From Corynebacterium poyangense (GTDB taxonomy: Bacteria; Actinomycetota; Actinomycetes; Mycobacteriales; Mycobacteriaceae), in the NCBI RefSeq assembly GCF_014522205.1, contig NZ_CP046884.1:682001-746000 (forward strand): a stretch of DNA of 64,000 nucleotides. Direction: 5' to 3'. Both the position numbers and the translations under genes were made by a program. Below are positions 17,868-27,700 of this stretch, in pieces. The notes beneath the pieces were generated by a model. It had not been told where the DNA came from. It saw nothing but the letters and a program-made list of their open reading frames with translations, and made no database searches. The stretch's first letter is position 1. Each line of letters begins with the position of its first letter.

Positions 17868-18479
17868 ATGTCCGAAAAGACTGCTGCCGCTGAGCAAGGT
17901 GGGGTCGACGACGACTTAGCCCAACGCTTTGAGGAAGAAGCCTTACCGTTGCTTGACCAGCTCTATGGGGGAGCATTGCGGATGACGCGAAACCCGGCCG
18001 ATGCCGAAGACTTGGTCCAAGAAACCTATATGAAAGCGTTTCAGGCTTTTCATAGTTTCAAGAAAGGCACCAATTTAAAGGCTTGGCTGTACCGGATTAT
18101 GACGAATGCTTATATCAATTCTTATCGGAAAAAGCAGCGTCGGCCGGTGCATACCAGCGCGGAAGAGATTACCGATTATCAGTTGTATTCTTCTTCCTCG
18201 CATGATTCCACGGGCTTGCAATCTGCTGAAGTTGAAGCCTTAGAGCGGCTTCCTGATAAAGAAATTGCAGAAGCTATGAACCAGCTGGCCGAGGAATACC
18301 GGATGGTGGTTTATTATGCCGACGTTGAGGGAATGCCCTATAAGGAAATCGCTGACATCATGGGCACTCCCATTGGGACGGTGATGAGCCGGTTGCATCG
18401 GGGAAGAAAACAGCTGCGAGGTTTGTTGAAAGAAGTGGCTCAGGCGCATGGTATTGGCACGGATCAGGAAGGGAGTTAA
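17868..18479 (+). CDS. sigH: ECF sigma factor SigH
   Basis: A 203-aa group 4 sigma factor. Region 2 ([24 protein letters not shown], positions about 35-60, shown here by its central [10 protein letters not shown]) recognises the -10 element; region 4 ([20 protein letters not shown]) recognises the -35 element. GGGAGG sits 5 bases before the ATG at 17868, so this start is preferred over the TTG at 17838. The anti-sigma gene rshA begins 2 bases after the stop. SigH controls heat and disulfide stress genes in actinobacteria, with RshA releasing it upon oxidation. I saw no GGAA/GTT autoregulatory promoter in the short upstream region. Confidence 0.93.
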   Translation: MSEKTAAAEQGGVDDDLAQRFEEEALPLLDQLYGGALRMTRNPADAEDLVQETYMKAFQAFHSFKKGTNLKAWLYRIMTNAYINSYRKKQRRPVHTSAEEITDYQLYSSSSHDSTGLQSAEVEALERLPDKEIAEAMNQLAEEYRMVVYYADVEGMPYKEIADIMGTPIGTVMSRLHRGRKQLRGLLKEVAQAHGIGTDQEGS

Positions 18480-18481
18480 GA

Positions 18482-18733
18482 ATGAACCAGGATTGTGGGT
18501 GTAATGATTACACAGAATCACTCTGGGAATTACTTGACGCCGGCCGGAGTGAAAGCGAATGCCAGCGGTTAAGAGAGCATATTCAACAGTGTCCGGAATG
18601 CTATGCCCAATTGCTTACTGAAGAGCAGGTGAGGGAATTAGTGAGACGCTGTTGTTGCACACCAGCTCCGGTAGAGCTTCGACAACGAATAAGTATGCAG
18701 ATCAGAGTGACGAGGATTAGTCGTCGACAATAA
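18482..18733 (+). CDS. rshA: Zinc-associated anti-sigma factor RshA
   Basis: An 83-aa ZAS-type anti-sigma factor that binds SigH under reducing conditions and lets go on disulfide stress. The signature H-x3-C-x2-C is at His33, Cys37 and Cys40 (EHIQQCPEC). Additional cysteines are at 5 and 7 (CGC) and in a C-C-C run at 57-59, which may take part in redox switching. The gene starts 2 bases after the sigH stop and is followed by a strong hairpin terminator. Confidence 0.93.
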   Translation: MNQDCGCNDYTESLWELLDAGRSESECQRLREHIQQCPECYAQLLTEEQVRELVRRCCCTPAPVELRQRISMQIRVTRISRRQ

Positions 18734-18738
18734 GAATT

Positions 18739-18778
18739 CCCCTAAGATGCTCCTGTTAGGGTAAGAGCACCTTAGGGG
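18739..18778. terminator. Terminator between rshA and bL37
   Basis: A 14-bp stem with one mismatch (CCCCTAAG-A-TGCTC with GAGCA-C-CTTAGGGG) around a 12-base loop, 5 bases after the rshA stop. A short AT-rich tail is present on both sides, so it can serve the convergent bL37 transcript as well. Confidence 0.7.
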
Positions 18779-18828
18779 ATTATTAGTTTCGCCGGTGGTG
18801 ATCCGAAATCACAAAAGTTTCGAAGATC

Positions 18829-18903
18829 TTAGGCGTTTGGGCGACGGCCGTGGTTGGCCTTCTTCTTCCGGCGGTCCTTGCGCTTGCGGCCACGCTTACT
18901 CAT
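18829..18903 (-). CDS. 50S ribosomal protein bL37 (24 aa)
   Basis: A 24-residue, extremely basic protein (starting MSKRGRKRKDRRKKK and ending NHGRRPNA) that matches bL37, the small ribosomal protein described from mycobacterial 50S structures and conserved in actinobacteria. A textbook GGGAGGAG ribosome-binding site lies 6 bases before the ATG. In mycobacteria it also lies near whiB1 and sigH. It is below the length limit of most gene finders and is easily missed. Confidence 0.92.
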   Translation of the reverse strand: MSKRGRKRKDRRKKKANHGRRPNA

Positions 18904-19015
18904 AGCGTCTCCTCCCAGGATGGTCGATTACATTCCGGTTGATTTTACATTCTGCGATGTTGCTTAGGAAATTCAGGTCTGGTCGAGACTATTAAAGCTC
19001 GATCTACAGGTGGGA

Positions 19016-19276
19016 TTAGACGCTAAGCCGAGACCGGGTACGGTTACGATTCTTGCGACGCTTCAGGGCCCGACGCTCATCCTCGCTCATTCCACCCCAG
19101 ACGCCGGCATCTTGGCCGGTTTCGAGGGCCCAACGAAGGCACTGGGAGGTGACCGGGCAACGGTTACAGACGATCTTTGCTTTGGCAATTTGCGCTAGGG
19201 CGGGGCCGGAATTCCCAACCGGGAAGAATAACTCGGGATCTTCAGAACGGCAGACGGCCTCGTGACGCCAGTCCAT
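19016..19276 (-). CDS. whiB1: WhiB-family transcriptional regulator WhiB1
   Basis: An 86-aa iron-sulfur regulator. The four cluster-binding cysteines are Cys9, Cys37, Cys40 and Cys46 (VCNRCPVTSQC), followed by the GVWGG turn (58-62) and a basic C-terminal DNA-binding tail (ALKRRKNRNRTRSR). In mycobacteria WhiB1 is an essential nitric-oxide-responsive protein that binds the primary sigma factor. The start at 19276 gives the usual WhiB length (MDWRHEAVC) and has AAAGGAG upstream; the longer in-frame GTG/TTG extension is not needed. Its position next to sigH supports WhiB1 (Rv3219) rather than another paralogue. Confidence 0.93.
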   Translation of the reverse strand: MDWRHEAVCRSEDPELFFPVGNSGPALAQIAKAKIVCNRCPVTSQCLRWALETGQDAGVWGGMSEDERRALKRRKNRNRTRSRLSV

Positions 19277-19336
19277 ATTTCTAGGTCTCCTTTTATTGAA
19301 GTCTATTCGCGGGCAGCATAGGGGTGCGACTAGCAT

Positions 19337-19740
19337 GCCAAGGCCAACCCTAGGGTAGAGGGTTGATCAGGAAAGAAAAGCATTCAAACGCGGGCGGTTA
19401 CCCCTCCGCAGAGGTGGAATGCTTCTAACGGCATGATCCAGCCGAGGATCGAGCGGTTGTCGATCTCTCTGTTACGAAAAGATCATGACACGTCTGCCAA
19501 AAGTTTTCTAGAGTTTTACCTAAAACTGAGATCTAATTCACAGGGCATGGATAATCGTAAGCCGTGCACGCTAGCTAAGCTTATCCTAATATTCTTGATA
19601 TTTTTGAGAAGAAGAGTGACGTCACCAGCACTTATTCTCGGAGGCGCTGAGAACACGTTTGCCTAAGCCTGTCAAATTGGTGGCCGGTGTACTCCCTGGA
19701 TCTTACACTTCTTATCCGGCGCCGATTAGGATAGGGGAAC
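19337..19740. other. 404-base intergenic region upstream of whiB1
   Basis: The region separates divergent whiB1 and a small membrane-protein gene and must contain both promoters. A 77-codon ORF inside it lacks a ribosome-binding site and has no recognisable features, so I treat the stretch as non-coding regulatory DNA. The long spacer fits the complex control known for whiB1, but I cannot name any operator. Confidence 0.5.
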
Positions 19741-20163
19741 GTGAGCACCAACAATCTCCGTCCGCCTGCTCCCATCCGTTGGGCCGGGTTCATAGCGATC
19801 ACTCAATCCTTGATCGGCATCGGTTATGCGGTGCTTCTTATCATCCGCCAAATTCTCGGCTATCGTGATCCCGCAATTGTGAGCGAACAAGGATCAGCGG
19901 CCTCCTGGGTAGGCACCGGCACCGCCATATACTTTCTCGTTATTTTCGGCATTGTCATAATCGCCGCAATCAGAATGATTCGCGGTCGCACCTGGGGGCG
20001 TGGTCTAGTGGTAATGCTCCAAATGATCTTGCTCCCCATCGCCTGGTACATGGGTAGTTCTCACGCCTTTATACTGTGCGCTGTCACCGGGTTATCCGCC
20101 ATCGCTGGGCTGGTTTTGCTCTTCCACCCGGTATCGGTGAAGTGGGTGACAGAGAGGTATTAG
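19741..20163 (+). CDS. Conserved four-helix membrane protein
   Basis: A 140-aa integral membrane protein starting at GTG, with four hydrophobic segments (about 14-37, 58-80, 88-105, 108-128) and short loops. It has no catalytic motif. It sits between whiB1 and an Rv3212-like gene, where mycobacteria carry a small membrane protein of similar type (Rv3217c region), and converges on the beta-propeller gene with no gap. Function unknown. Confidence 0.75.
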   Translation: MSTNNLRPPAPIRWAGFIAITQSLIGIGYAVLLIIRQILGYRDPAIVSEQGSAASWVGTGTAIYFLVIFGIVIIAAIRMIRGRTWGRGLVVMLQMILLPIAWYMGSSHAFILCAVTGLSAIAGLVLLFHPVSVKWVTERY

Positions 20164-21390
20164 CTACCCGCTGACCTGGAGCCCCACGAGGGTGCCACCA
20201 CGTTGTTCAACCACAACATCCCCAGCAAGTTTGAGGGAGACAGGTCCGGTCCACCCCTGACGGTCAACTGGGATGATGCGATCAATATGGCCATCTTCCC
20301 ACCGGGCAACAGCTAATCCTTGAGCAACGGGGTACACCAGACGTTGCCCAAGAGCAACACCGGTACCTAAGGCATCATCAAAATGTTGGGTTTCATGAAG
20401 GTTGGTAGGGTCAAAAAGTCTTAAGCTGTGGCCGTCGAACCACGTCATATGGTGGGGTAAATCAGCTGTTGCTAGCCGCACCGGGGCAGTAAAAACAGCG
20501 GGATCAACGTTGGGTATGGCTGCGCGTGATAACTCCTGGCCGGCGAAACTATAAGACTGGATAACCCCATCGTTATAAAGGGACAGAGATTTTTCCCCCA
20601 ACGCCACAATCACCGGCTGAGGGCCGCCTACCTGAAAACTCTGTTGCACCTCCGGGGCGCGAGAATCCTTCGGAGTAGTTTTCATGACCCGAACCCAATA
20701 TTGCTCATCAGGGCATTGCTCCACAATCACGAGGTTATTGGTGCGGGTCATAGCCGAGGTAGGGGTGCATTCCGGATGCGGCTGGAGATCTGGTTCTTGA
20801 GGAGCTGGAATGTCGCCATATTCGATGGTGCGAACTAAATCGCTGCGCCACAGCTCAACGCGTTGTGGGCCAATGACACCGACTCGGTCATTTGATTGCA
20901 GCAACCCGACCGGGTTTTCGGAGATAGCGCTTCGGCTGGCTCCATAAGTTCCCGTAGTAGGTTCAATCTGAATCACATCATCGCAGCCAAAACCAGCATC
21001 GAAAATAGCTGTCACCTTGGACCAGGTAGAAGCCACCGCGCATAGAGATTCGGCCCGATCATAGCGCCATAATTCTTCTCCGGTGCGCGGATCCACACCG
21101 TGGACTCCATGGTTGTTCGGAACAACAACCACACCTTGAGCAATTACCGGGGACGGAGAAATTGATTGCTGTCCGGGAGCTGGTTGGGCGTCGGGGATGG
21201 ACCACAGTTGACGTACTGCCTGGGGAGTAACGTCCGGTACTGGTGCGGATTCAAAAACCTGGTGCGAAGAATCCAGGTGGCTGTGTCGGATAGGTGCCAG
21301 ATACCAGGTCCCTAGAATAGCGGCTAGGCAGATAAGGCTGATAACTGCGGTTGCGATGAGATCGCCTTGAGTGCGACGTAGTGGTTTCAC
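20164..21390 (-). CDS. Membrane-anchored PQQ-like beta-propeller protein (Rv3212-like)
   Basis: A 408-aa protein with one N-terminal membrane anchor (about 14-33, IATAVISLICLAAILGTWYL) and an extracytoplasmic domain of repeated beta-propeller blades. A typical blade motif is GVHGVDPRTGEELWRYD, resembling PQQ-dehydrogenase-type quinoprotein repeats but without the cofactor-binding residues I would expect of an enzyme. Four cysteines in the propeller could form disulfides. It overlaps the end of the RhlE-type helicase gene by 4 bases, as for Rv3211-Rv3212 of M. tuberculosis. Function unknown. Confidence 0.78.
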   Translation of the reverse strand: MKPLRRTQGDLIATAVISLICLAAILGTWYLAPIRHSHLDSSHQVFESAPVPDVTPQAVRQLWSIPDAQPAPGQQSISPSPVIAQGVVVVPNNHGVHGVDPRTGEELWRYDRAESLCAVASTWSKVTAIFDAGFGCDDVIQIEPTTGTYGASRSAISENPVGLLQSNDRVGVIGPQRVELWRSDLVRTIEYGDIPAPQEPDLQPHPECTPTSAMTRTNNLVIVEQCPDEQYWVRVMKTTPKDSRAPEVQQSFQVGGPQPVIVALGEKSLSLYNDGVIQSYSFAGQELSRAAIPNVDPAVFTAPVRLATADLPHHMTWFDGHSLRLFDPTNLHETQHFDDALGTGVALGQRLVYPVAQGLAVARWEDGHIDRIIPVDRQGWTGPVSLKLAGDVVVEQRGGTLVGLQVSG

Positions 21391-22706
21391 CGGCGTGTCC
21401 TACGGCGACTACGGGAGCGGGAAGATGAGCGTCGGGCTGGGCTGTGGCTACGGTCGGCAGGGGAGCGCCCGCCAAAAACGCGACGGGGGGCAGCTATTCG
21501 ATCTTGAGCTCCTTCGGGGATGTTGAGTGCAGCAAAAAGCTCCGGTGAATTAGAGAACCATTGGGGAGGCTCTGGCATATTAAGATCCAGCTCAGAATTA
21601 ATAGCTGACCATTTATTGAGCTCATCGTAGCCGACTAAGGTAATAGCTGTGCCAGAATGTCCAGCTCGCCCAGTGCGGCCAATCCGATGAACATAGGTCA
21701 TGGGGTCTTCGGGGGTTTGATAGTTGATGACGTGTGTGACGTCGTCGATATCTATTCCTCGGGCCGCGACATCGGTAGCTACCAGGATATCGATGGTAGC
21801 TTCACGAAAGGCTTCCAAGGAACGTTCTCGGGCGGGTTGCCCCATATTGCCGTGCACCGCACCTACCCGGAAACCTCGAGTAGCTAGCCCCTCGGCAACT
21901 AATTGGGCGCTTCTCTTTGTCCGGGTAAACACAATGCAGCGCCCACGGCCTCGGCATTGCATAATCCGGGCTAGCACAGCTTCTTTATCCATCCTATGAG
22001 CCTGGAAAATTACCTGTTCAGTGGTGGTGTGAGTAGCTGCGGCATCGGGTTCTTCAGCCCGGATATGCACTGGCTTCGTTAAGAAACTTCGGGCAAGATT
22101 CACAATGGGGCCCGGCATGGTTGCGGAAAACAGCATTGTTTGGTGCGGGTGGGTGAGTGCTTCCAGAATGCTTTCAATATCTGGTAAGAAGCCTAGGTCA
22201 AGCATTTCATCAGCTTCGTCAAGAACAAGCACTGCTACGTGTTCGAGAACGAGGCACCCGCGCTGGTAGAGATCCAGGAGCCGACCGGGTGTTCCCACCA
22301 CCACATCAATGCCAGATTCGAGGGCATTAATTTGCTCTTCGTAGGGGCGTCCGCCATAAATAGTCACGAGGCGGAGTGGCAGCTTTTTTGCAGCTTGGGT
22401 TAAATCTTCACCGACTTGGATCGCTAACTCGCGAGTGGGTACGACGACTAAAGCCCGAGGTGTTCCATCTATTTCAGCAACATCGGCTGAATCAAAAACG
22501 CGATCTAAAAGCGGGACACCGAATCCGAGTGTTTTCCCCATTCCGGTGCGTGCTTGGCCAATTATATCGGTGCCCTGGAGCGCCAGGGGTAAAGTGAGTT
22601 CTTGGATAGCGAAGGTTCGGGTGATGCCGCGCTCGGCGAGAGCCTCGGTGATTTCTACAGCAACACCCAGGTCAGCAAAGGTGGGGGATAAACTCGATGA
22701 AGACAC
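21387..22706 (-). CDS. rhlE: DEAD-box ATP-dependent RNA helicase (RhlE-like)
   Basis: A 439-aa DEAD-box helicase. The ordered motifs are Q (FAIQELTLPLA), I (ARTGMGKT), Ia (PTRELAIQ), Ib (GTPGR), II (DEAD), III (SAT) and VI (HRIGRTGRAG). The last 35 residues form an Arg/Ser-rich basic tail (SPARRSSSRSRSRRR) that probably binds RNA nonspecifically. It would remodel RNA or assist ribosome assembly. The position matches Rv3211, and it is co-transcribed with the beta-propeller gene through a 4-base overlap. Confidence 0.93.
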   Translation of the reverse strand: MSSSSLSPTFADLGVAVEITEALAERGITRTFAIQELTLPLALQGTDIIGQARTGMGKTLGFGVPLLDRVFDSADVAEIDGTPRALVVVPTRELAIQVGEDLTQAAKKLPLRLVTIYGGRPYEEQINALESGIDVVVGTPGRLLDLYQRGCLVLEHVAVLVLDEADEMLDLGFLPDIESILEALTHPHQTMLFSATMPGPIVNLARSFLTKPVHIRAEEPDAAATHTTTEQVIFQAHRMDKEAVLARIMQCRGRGRCIVFTRTKRSAQLVAEGLATRGFRVGAVHGNMGQPARERSLEAFREATIDILVATDVAARGIDIDDVTHVINYQTPEDPMTYVHRIGRTGRAGHSGTAITLVGYDELNKWSAINSELDLNMPEPPQWFSNSPELFAALNIPEGAQDRIAAPRRVFGGRSPADRSHSPARRSSSRSRSRRRTRR

Positions 22707-22789
22707 ATCTTAGATACTATCCATTCCCCGCTATGATGGGTCAAAGCTAGTAATGACTTAAGAATCACAGACACGTTAGGAGAGCTTCG

Positions 22790-23026
22790 GTGTCGGTAGA
22801 TATCAAGATCGGGTTTGTTGGTAGCCAGCGAGAGCTAGCAATTGCCAGTCGCGAAGAGCGTGATGCCCTCAACAACAAGATCTCCGCCGCCCTGACAGCT
22901 GACGGGGAATCCGTTTTAGAACTTGATGACACCGTCGGGCATCGATATTTAATCCGCACTTCCCGCATTGCTTGGGTAGAGGTCGGGGAAGGCCACTCTC
23001 GACAAGTGGGCTTTATCGGTAATTAA
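22790..23026 (+). CDS. DUF3107 family protein
   Basis: A 78-aa cytosolic protein of the DUF3107 family (mycobacterial Rv3208A/TB9.4). Diagnostic features are the start VDIKIGFVGSQRELAI and the end VEVGEGHSRQVGFIG. The start codon is GTG with AGGAGAG upstream. It is divergent from the helicase gene. The next gene begins 14 bases after its stop. No function has been assigned to the family as far as I know. Confidence 0.9.
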   Translation: MSVDIKIGFVGSQRELAIASREERDALNNKISAALTADGESVLELDDTVGHRYLIRTSRIAWVEVGEGHSRQVGFIGN

Positions 23027-23040
23027 GGGCACCGACAATC

Positions 23041-23931
23041 ATGAGCCACCATCGTCCCTCCACCCCATCCCGCTTTCGCGGCGGGTCCCAGTGGCAACCG
23101 GGATCGGTGGGGATAGTGGCTCTGACCGTGGTACTCGGGGTACTAAGTATCGGGATTGTGGCCCAAGTTCTTCGTGAAACCTGGACCGGTCAGAGCTCCA
23201 CGGAGACCACAGCTCAAGGTTCAGCTTCTGCTTTAGGCCCACAACCTGAAACTGGGCTTCAGCCTGAGCTTGATAGAGACGGGCGCAAACTGCCCCCGGG
23301 GGGACGCTATAGCGAAGCTGGAGACAAAACTTTCCGAGTGGTTGGGCAGCCAGGGCTTCGCGTCGGAGAGGGGAAAGAGCGCACCTATAAATACGTGGTC
23401 GAGATAGAAAATGGCGTCGATACTGCGTCTACCGGTGGCGATGATGCGTTCTCGGCCATCGTGGACGCTACCTTAAGTGATCCTCGTGGGTGGATTGCTG
23501 ACCCTAAATATCGTTTTGAGCATGTCACCCCGGATGCCGACCCGGATCTCAGAATCCAACTTTCCTCCTTAGCCACCACCCATGAGGCCTGCGGTAATGA
23601 GCTGGAATTAGAAACCAGCTGCTTTACCTCCGATGGAAATCGAGTGGTAGTGAACCATTCTCGTTGGGTCCGAGGTACAAGCACCTATCAGGGAGATTTA
23701 GGGGCATACCGGCAATACGTGATTAATCATGAAGTTGGCCACGGGATTGGCTTTGCCCAGCACGAGGCGTGTCGAGGTACGGGACAATTAGCCCCTATTA
23801 TGATGCAGCAGACTTTATCCCTAGGGAACGCGGAACTGCACCGGATTGATCCGCAGGAAGTCTATCCTGATAATGATGCCCACTGCATCGCGAACCCGTG
23901 GCCCTATCCTTTCCCGGAGAATCAACGATGA
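23041..23931 (+). CDS. DUF3152 protein, membrane-anchored zincin-like
   Basis: A 296-aa protein with an N-terminal membrane anchor (about 23-44), a Ser/Thr/Ala-rich linker, and an extracytoplasmic DUF3152 domain. That domain carries an extended zinc-binding motif H-E-x2-H-x6-H at His230, Glu231, His234 and His241 (NHEVGHGIGFAQHEAC), the metzincin pattern, with a following Met (APIMMQQ) that could form a Met-turn. Three cysteine pairs could be disulfides. It is therefore likely to be a surface metalloprotease, although the family is formally uncharacterised. It overlaps the next gene by an ATGA. Confidence 0.85.
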   Translation: MSHHRPSTPSRFRGGSQWQPGSVGIVALTVVLGVLSIGIVAQVLRETWTGQSSTETTAQGSASALGPQPETGLQPELDRDGRKLPPGGRYSEAGDKTFRVVGQPGLRVGEGKERTYKYVVEIENGVDTASTGGDDAFSAIVDATLSDPRGWIADPKYRFEHVTPDADPDLRIQLSSLATTHEACGNELELETSCFTSDGNRVVVNHSRWVRGTSTYQGDLGAYRQYVINHEVGHGIGFAQHEACRGTGQLAPIMMQQTLSLGNAELHRIDPQEVYPDNDAHCIANPWPYPFPENQR

Positions 23932-24707
23932 GTGAAACTTTCCCGGAACACGTCCAAGCGGCCTTCCACGCTGATCGTGGTCCTATTGAAAGGCTGGATG
24001 CGGCGTGGGGCTATGGCTGGCGAGTTGGCCAGGTGTGTGTATCGCGAGCTTTGGCTACCGATGCCGCAGGGTGGTCAGCGCGAGTGCGAGAAAAACTCAA
24101 AGTAGAGGGATTAAGAATAGCCCGGCCCCTACGCTCCACAGATGGTCGATATGTGGTGTCTGGCTGGCGAGCTTCTAGCTGGATTGAAGGTAAACCAGCG
24201 CGTCGGGTTGATGAAGCCGTGGCAGCGGCACTGCGCTTAGATGCTGAATTATCCACCCTTTCTGTGGCGCTTCCAGAAGCCAAGGGCAAAGGCACGGTTT
24301 TTGACCAAGCTGATCGCAGTGCCACGGCGGGCGAAGATCACGGCGACGCTTTAGCTGCCCGGCTCATTCGTAACACCCCCTTCTGTGATGCCCCAGACCA
24401 AATTTGCCACGCAGACATGCTGGGAACAACCATTTTCCATCAGGGCAACATCCCAGCTCTCACGGACATTGTTGGTACTCGACGCCCACGTGGCTACACC
24501 GCTGCGCTCTGCATGATTGACGGGCTCATTACCGGGGCTGTTGATCCAGGCATTATCCACCGCTGGCGGCATATCCCCCATCTTGAACATCTGCTCTTTT
24601 CCGCTCTGACCTACCGGGTGCTCGTGGAGGTTATCGATGAGCACCGAGATAGCGCCTTAGCTACAGATCTGCACCGGGTAGCCGATATCCTCTTGGCGGA
24701 AAAATAG
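23928..24707 (+). CDS. TIGR02569-family conserved actinobacterial protein
   Basis: A 259-aa cytosolic protein matching the TIGR02569 family (mycobacterial Rv3205c). It shows a kinase-like HADMLGTTIFHQGNIPALTDI segment around residue 160 that resembles the catalytic loop of aminoglycoside-phosphotransferase folds (shown by its central HADMLGTTIF), without a complete active site. The start at 23928 overlaps the DUF3152 stop (ATGA), so an upstream in-frame TTG is rejected. Its function is unknown. Confidence 0.82.
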   Translation: MSETFPEHVQAAFHADRGPIERLDAAWGYGWRVGQVCVSRALATDAAGWSARVREKLKVEGLRIARPLRSTDGRYVVSGWRASSWIEGKPARRVDEAVAAALRLDAELSTLSVALPEAKGKGTVFDQADRSATAGEDHGDALAARLIRNTPFCDAPDQICHADMLGTTIFHQGNIPALTDIVGTRRPRGYTAALCMIDGLITGAVDPGIIHRWRHIPHLEHLLFSALTYRVLVEVIDEHRDSALATDLHRVADILLAEK

Positions 24708-24723
24708 CCCTTGTCCTCGGCGG

Positions 24724-27700
24724 ATGCCGTTTGTTTCAGTCATGTCCACTGGAGATGACAGACTAGAGAACATGAACTCACCACAGGGCGCCCCAGCAAC
24801 TGAACCTCAAGGGTGGTTTTATCTACCTAACCCGCAGGTCAAGCTCAGTCATCCGGATCGTGAACTCCGGCAGCGCCAGTGGGAGGGGAAAGCCTTAGAG
24901 TTACTTCACACCGGTAGCGGTGTGTGGCGCCTGAGCGGCACCGCAGGAAGTGGTGTGAGTTCGCTGTTGGTGGATACCGTGGTGCACCGGATTCAAACTG
25001 GCGTAGATCCCGCCAATATTATGGTGCTGACTGGCTCTAAAGAGTCAGCTCAACGGTTACGCAGGATGGTTTATGAGGCATTAGTTGATGATGAACAAAC
25101 TGCTACTGATGCCACGTTGGTTCGGTCTATCCATTCCTTGGCTTTTGCGGTTCTTCACGCCACATCATCTGAGGCAATAGAACTTATTCCCGGTGCTGAA
25201 CAAGACGCAGTATTTAGAGAACTCCTTGCCGGGCACGCTGAAGATGGCGGCGCCTATTGGCCACCTGAGTTTCACGACGCCCTCACCATGTTGGGTTTTG
25301 CCCGGCAACTTCGAGATTTTCTCCTCCGCGCAGTAGAACGTGGTCTCAGCCCTGAACGCCTACACGAACTCGGTCAGTTTTATCACCGACCCATGTGGAC
25401 TGCCGCTGGACAATTTCTAGCAGAATACCGGCAGGTCATGGCGCTTAGACAGCATCCGGGTTATAGCGCTTCAGAGTTGCTAGGGGCAGCGCTACATGCC
25501 GTCGAGCATTGTCCTGAGGTGGTAGAACGCCCCCTTGAATTACTTGCAGTTGATGATGCTCAACTTCTTGATCCGATGGCTGGGAAACTCATTGATGCAT
25601 TTATCCCCCACGCCAGGTTAACTATTTTGGCCGGAGATCCAGATCAAGCGGTGTTCGGATTCCGAGGAGCAGAGCCTGAGTATTTTCTGGGACATTCGGT
25701 TGACAAAGAGTTGGTTTTGTCCGAATCATTAAGGACACCGCGCCGGGAGATCGCTATTGTCAAGACACTGTCTCAGCAGTGGGAAAAAGTGACGGGGGAT
25801 ATTCGCCGTGCGCATCTTAGTGATGGTGTGCCCTGGGGTGATATGGCGGTGATTGTGCGTTCACAGGCGCAGCTCAATCCCACCCGCCGGGCGTTAATGT
25901 TGGCTGATATTCCAGTGCATGTTGATCCCACAGACGTGGTGCTTGCGCAGCAACCCATAGTGGCAGGGATCATTTTGGTGGTGCGAGCCTTATATGAACC
26001 GCTTAGTTCGAGTGAATGGGAAAGACTTTTGCTCGGCCCCTTTGGTGGCGCTGACCCAGTGACGCTGAGAAGACTGCTTCGGGGCCTGCGACGGTTCGAT
26101 ATGCAACAGCGAGCCATGGACACCTTAGCCTGGCTGGTTGATCCCCGAAACCGAGACGATGTGGCTGAAGAGGATACCGTCTTAAAAGGGCTGTTAACGA
26201 GTCGAGAATATGACGTTCTGCAGCGAGTCCAGTCAGTGCTATGGGCGGGATACCAATCCATTCAGCGTGGGGATTCCGTGGAATTAGTGTTGTGGGAATT
26301 GTGGGATGCTGCCGGCAAGGACCCAGCGGATCCGCAATCTAAAGGCCTCGCTGAACATCTCCAGACAACAGCTTTACGCGGCGGAACTCCAGGCTCTCAA
26401 GCTCACCGAGACTTAGATAGCATGATGGCTCTTTTCGACCTGGCTGGGGATCTTGTGGAGCGAATCCCGGAAGCGAGCATTCGTTCATTCATTGCCGAAA
26501 TAGCTGAACAAGAGTTACCTACCGGGGTGCGGGATCGACGTAATCTTCGCCCTGAGGCAGTGAATCTCCTGACCGCTCATGGGGCCAGCGGACAGGAATG
26601 GTCCAGGGTCATTGTGGTGGGGGCGCAAGAGGGGACCTGGCCTGCGCTCGGGGAAATCGGAACAATTTTCGAACAGAATGACATGATTGACGCGGTAAGT
26701 CGAGGGATTTCTCCCGATCTCCCGATTTTGCGGACCCGGGAACAACTGCGAGAAGAGCGTCGGTTATTTCATCTAGCGACAACGCGCGCGACAGAACAGC
26801 TGCTGATCTGCGCGGTAGAAAACTCCGAGGGGGATGAGGAAATGGAGCCTTCCCGTTTCCTCGGGGAGTTTGCAGAACGTGTGCCCGGTATCCACGTCAC
26901 GATAGCGGAACCCGGCACAATGGCGTCTGACTGTATCGAAGAAGCTGCGGGACAACGCTATACCTCGCTGAGCCCTAGCGATTTTATTGCTGAACTCCGG
27001 CGCTGTCTTAAGGACCCAGAAAGCTCTCACGATGACAAGAACCAAGCTCTTCGGCAAATAGTTCGGCTAGTGAAAGCTGGAGTTCCAGGGGCTGATCCGG
27101 AACTATGGTGGGATACCACGACACCCAGCACTGAAGCCCCAGTTGTTCAGCACCAGTCAGTGGCATTATCGCCCTCACGAATTGACAGTATTATCACCTG
27201 CCCACTACATGCGGTGTTATCTCGAATTGAAAATCCTGAGCAAGATACCACCGCTATGTTGGGCGGGACACTAATACACAATTTCGCTGAAGCCATAGTG
27301 AAGGGGGCGGATCCTCAGGAAGCGAAGGATCTTGTGTTAACGGCTTTAGTGGAATTTATTCCGGTTCCTCGGTGGCAAACAGAGACTCAACGAGAAGAGT
27401 GGAAGAAAACACTGGAGCAGGTTGTGGCTTGGGTGGCTAATGCCGGGGCGCAGGCAGAAGTCCTGGGAGCTGAGGTGGAGTTCGGGGTGGCACTTAATTC
27501 TGATCTGAGGTTGGCAGGAAGAATTGACTATTTGGCTCAGTTTCCGGATGGGAGCACCCGCATCGTTGATATAAAGACTAGCAACTCACCTGTCTCTGTG
27601 GCAGACGCCAAAGAACATCCTCAGCTCAAGGCATATCAATTAGCAGTGAGCCGAGGGGTGTGGGATCAAGGAAAAATTAGGGAAGCACGCGAGGGAGAAG

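Noticed and set aside
19433..19666. 77-codon ORF upstream of the small membrane-protein gene
   Set aside because: No ribosome-binding site, no recognisable domain, and it lies in the whiB1 regulatory region.
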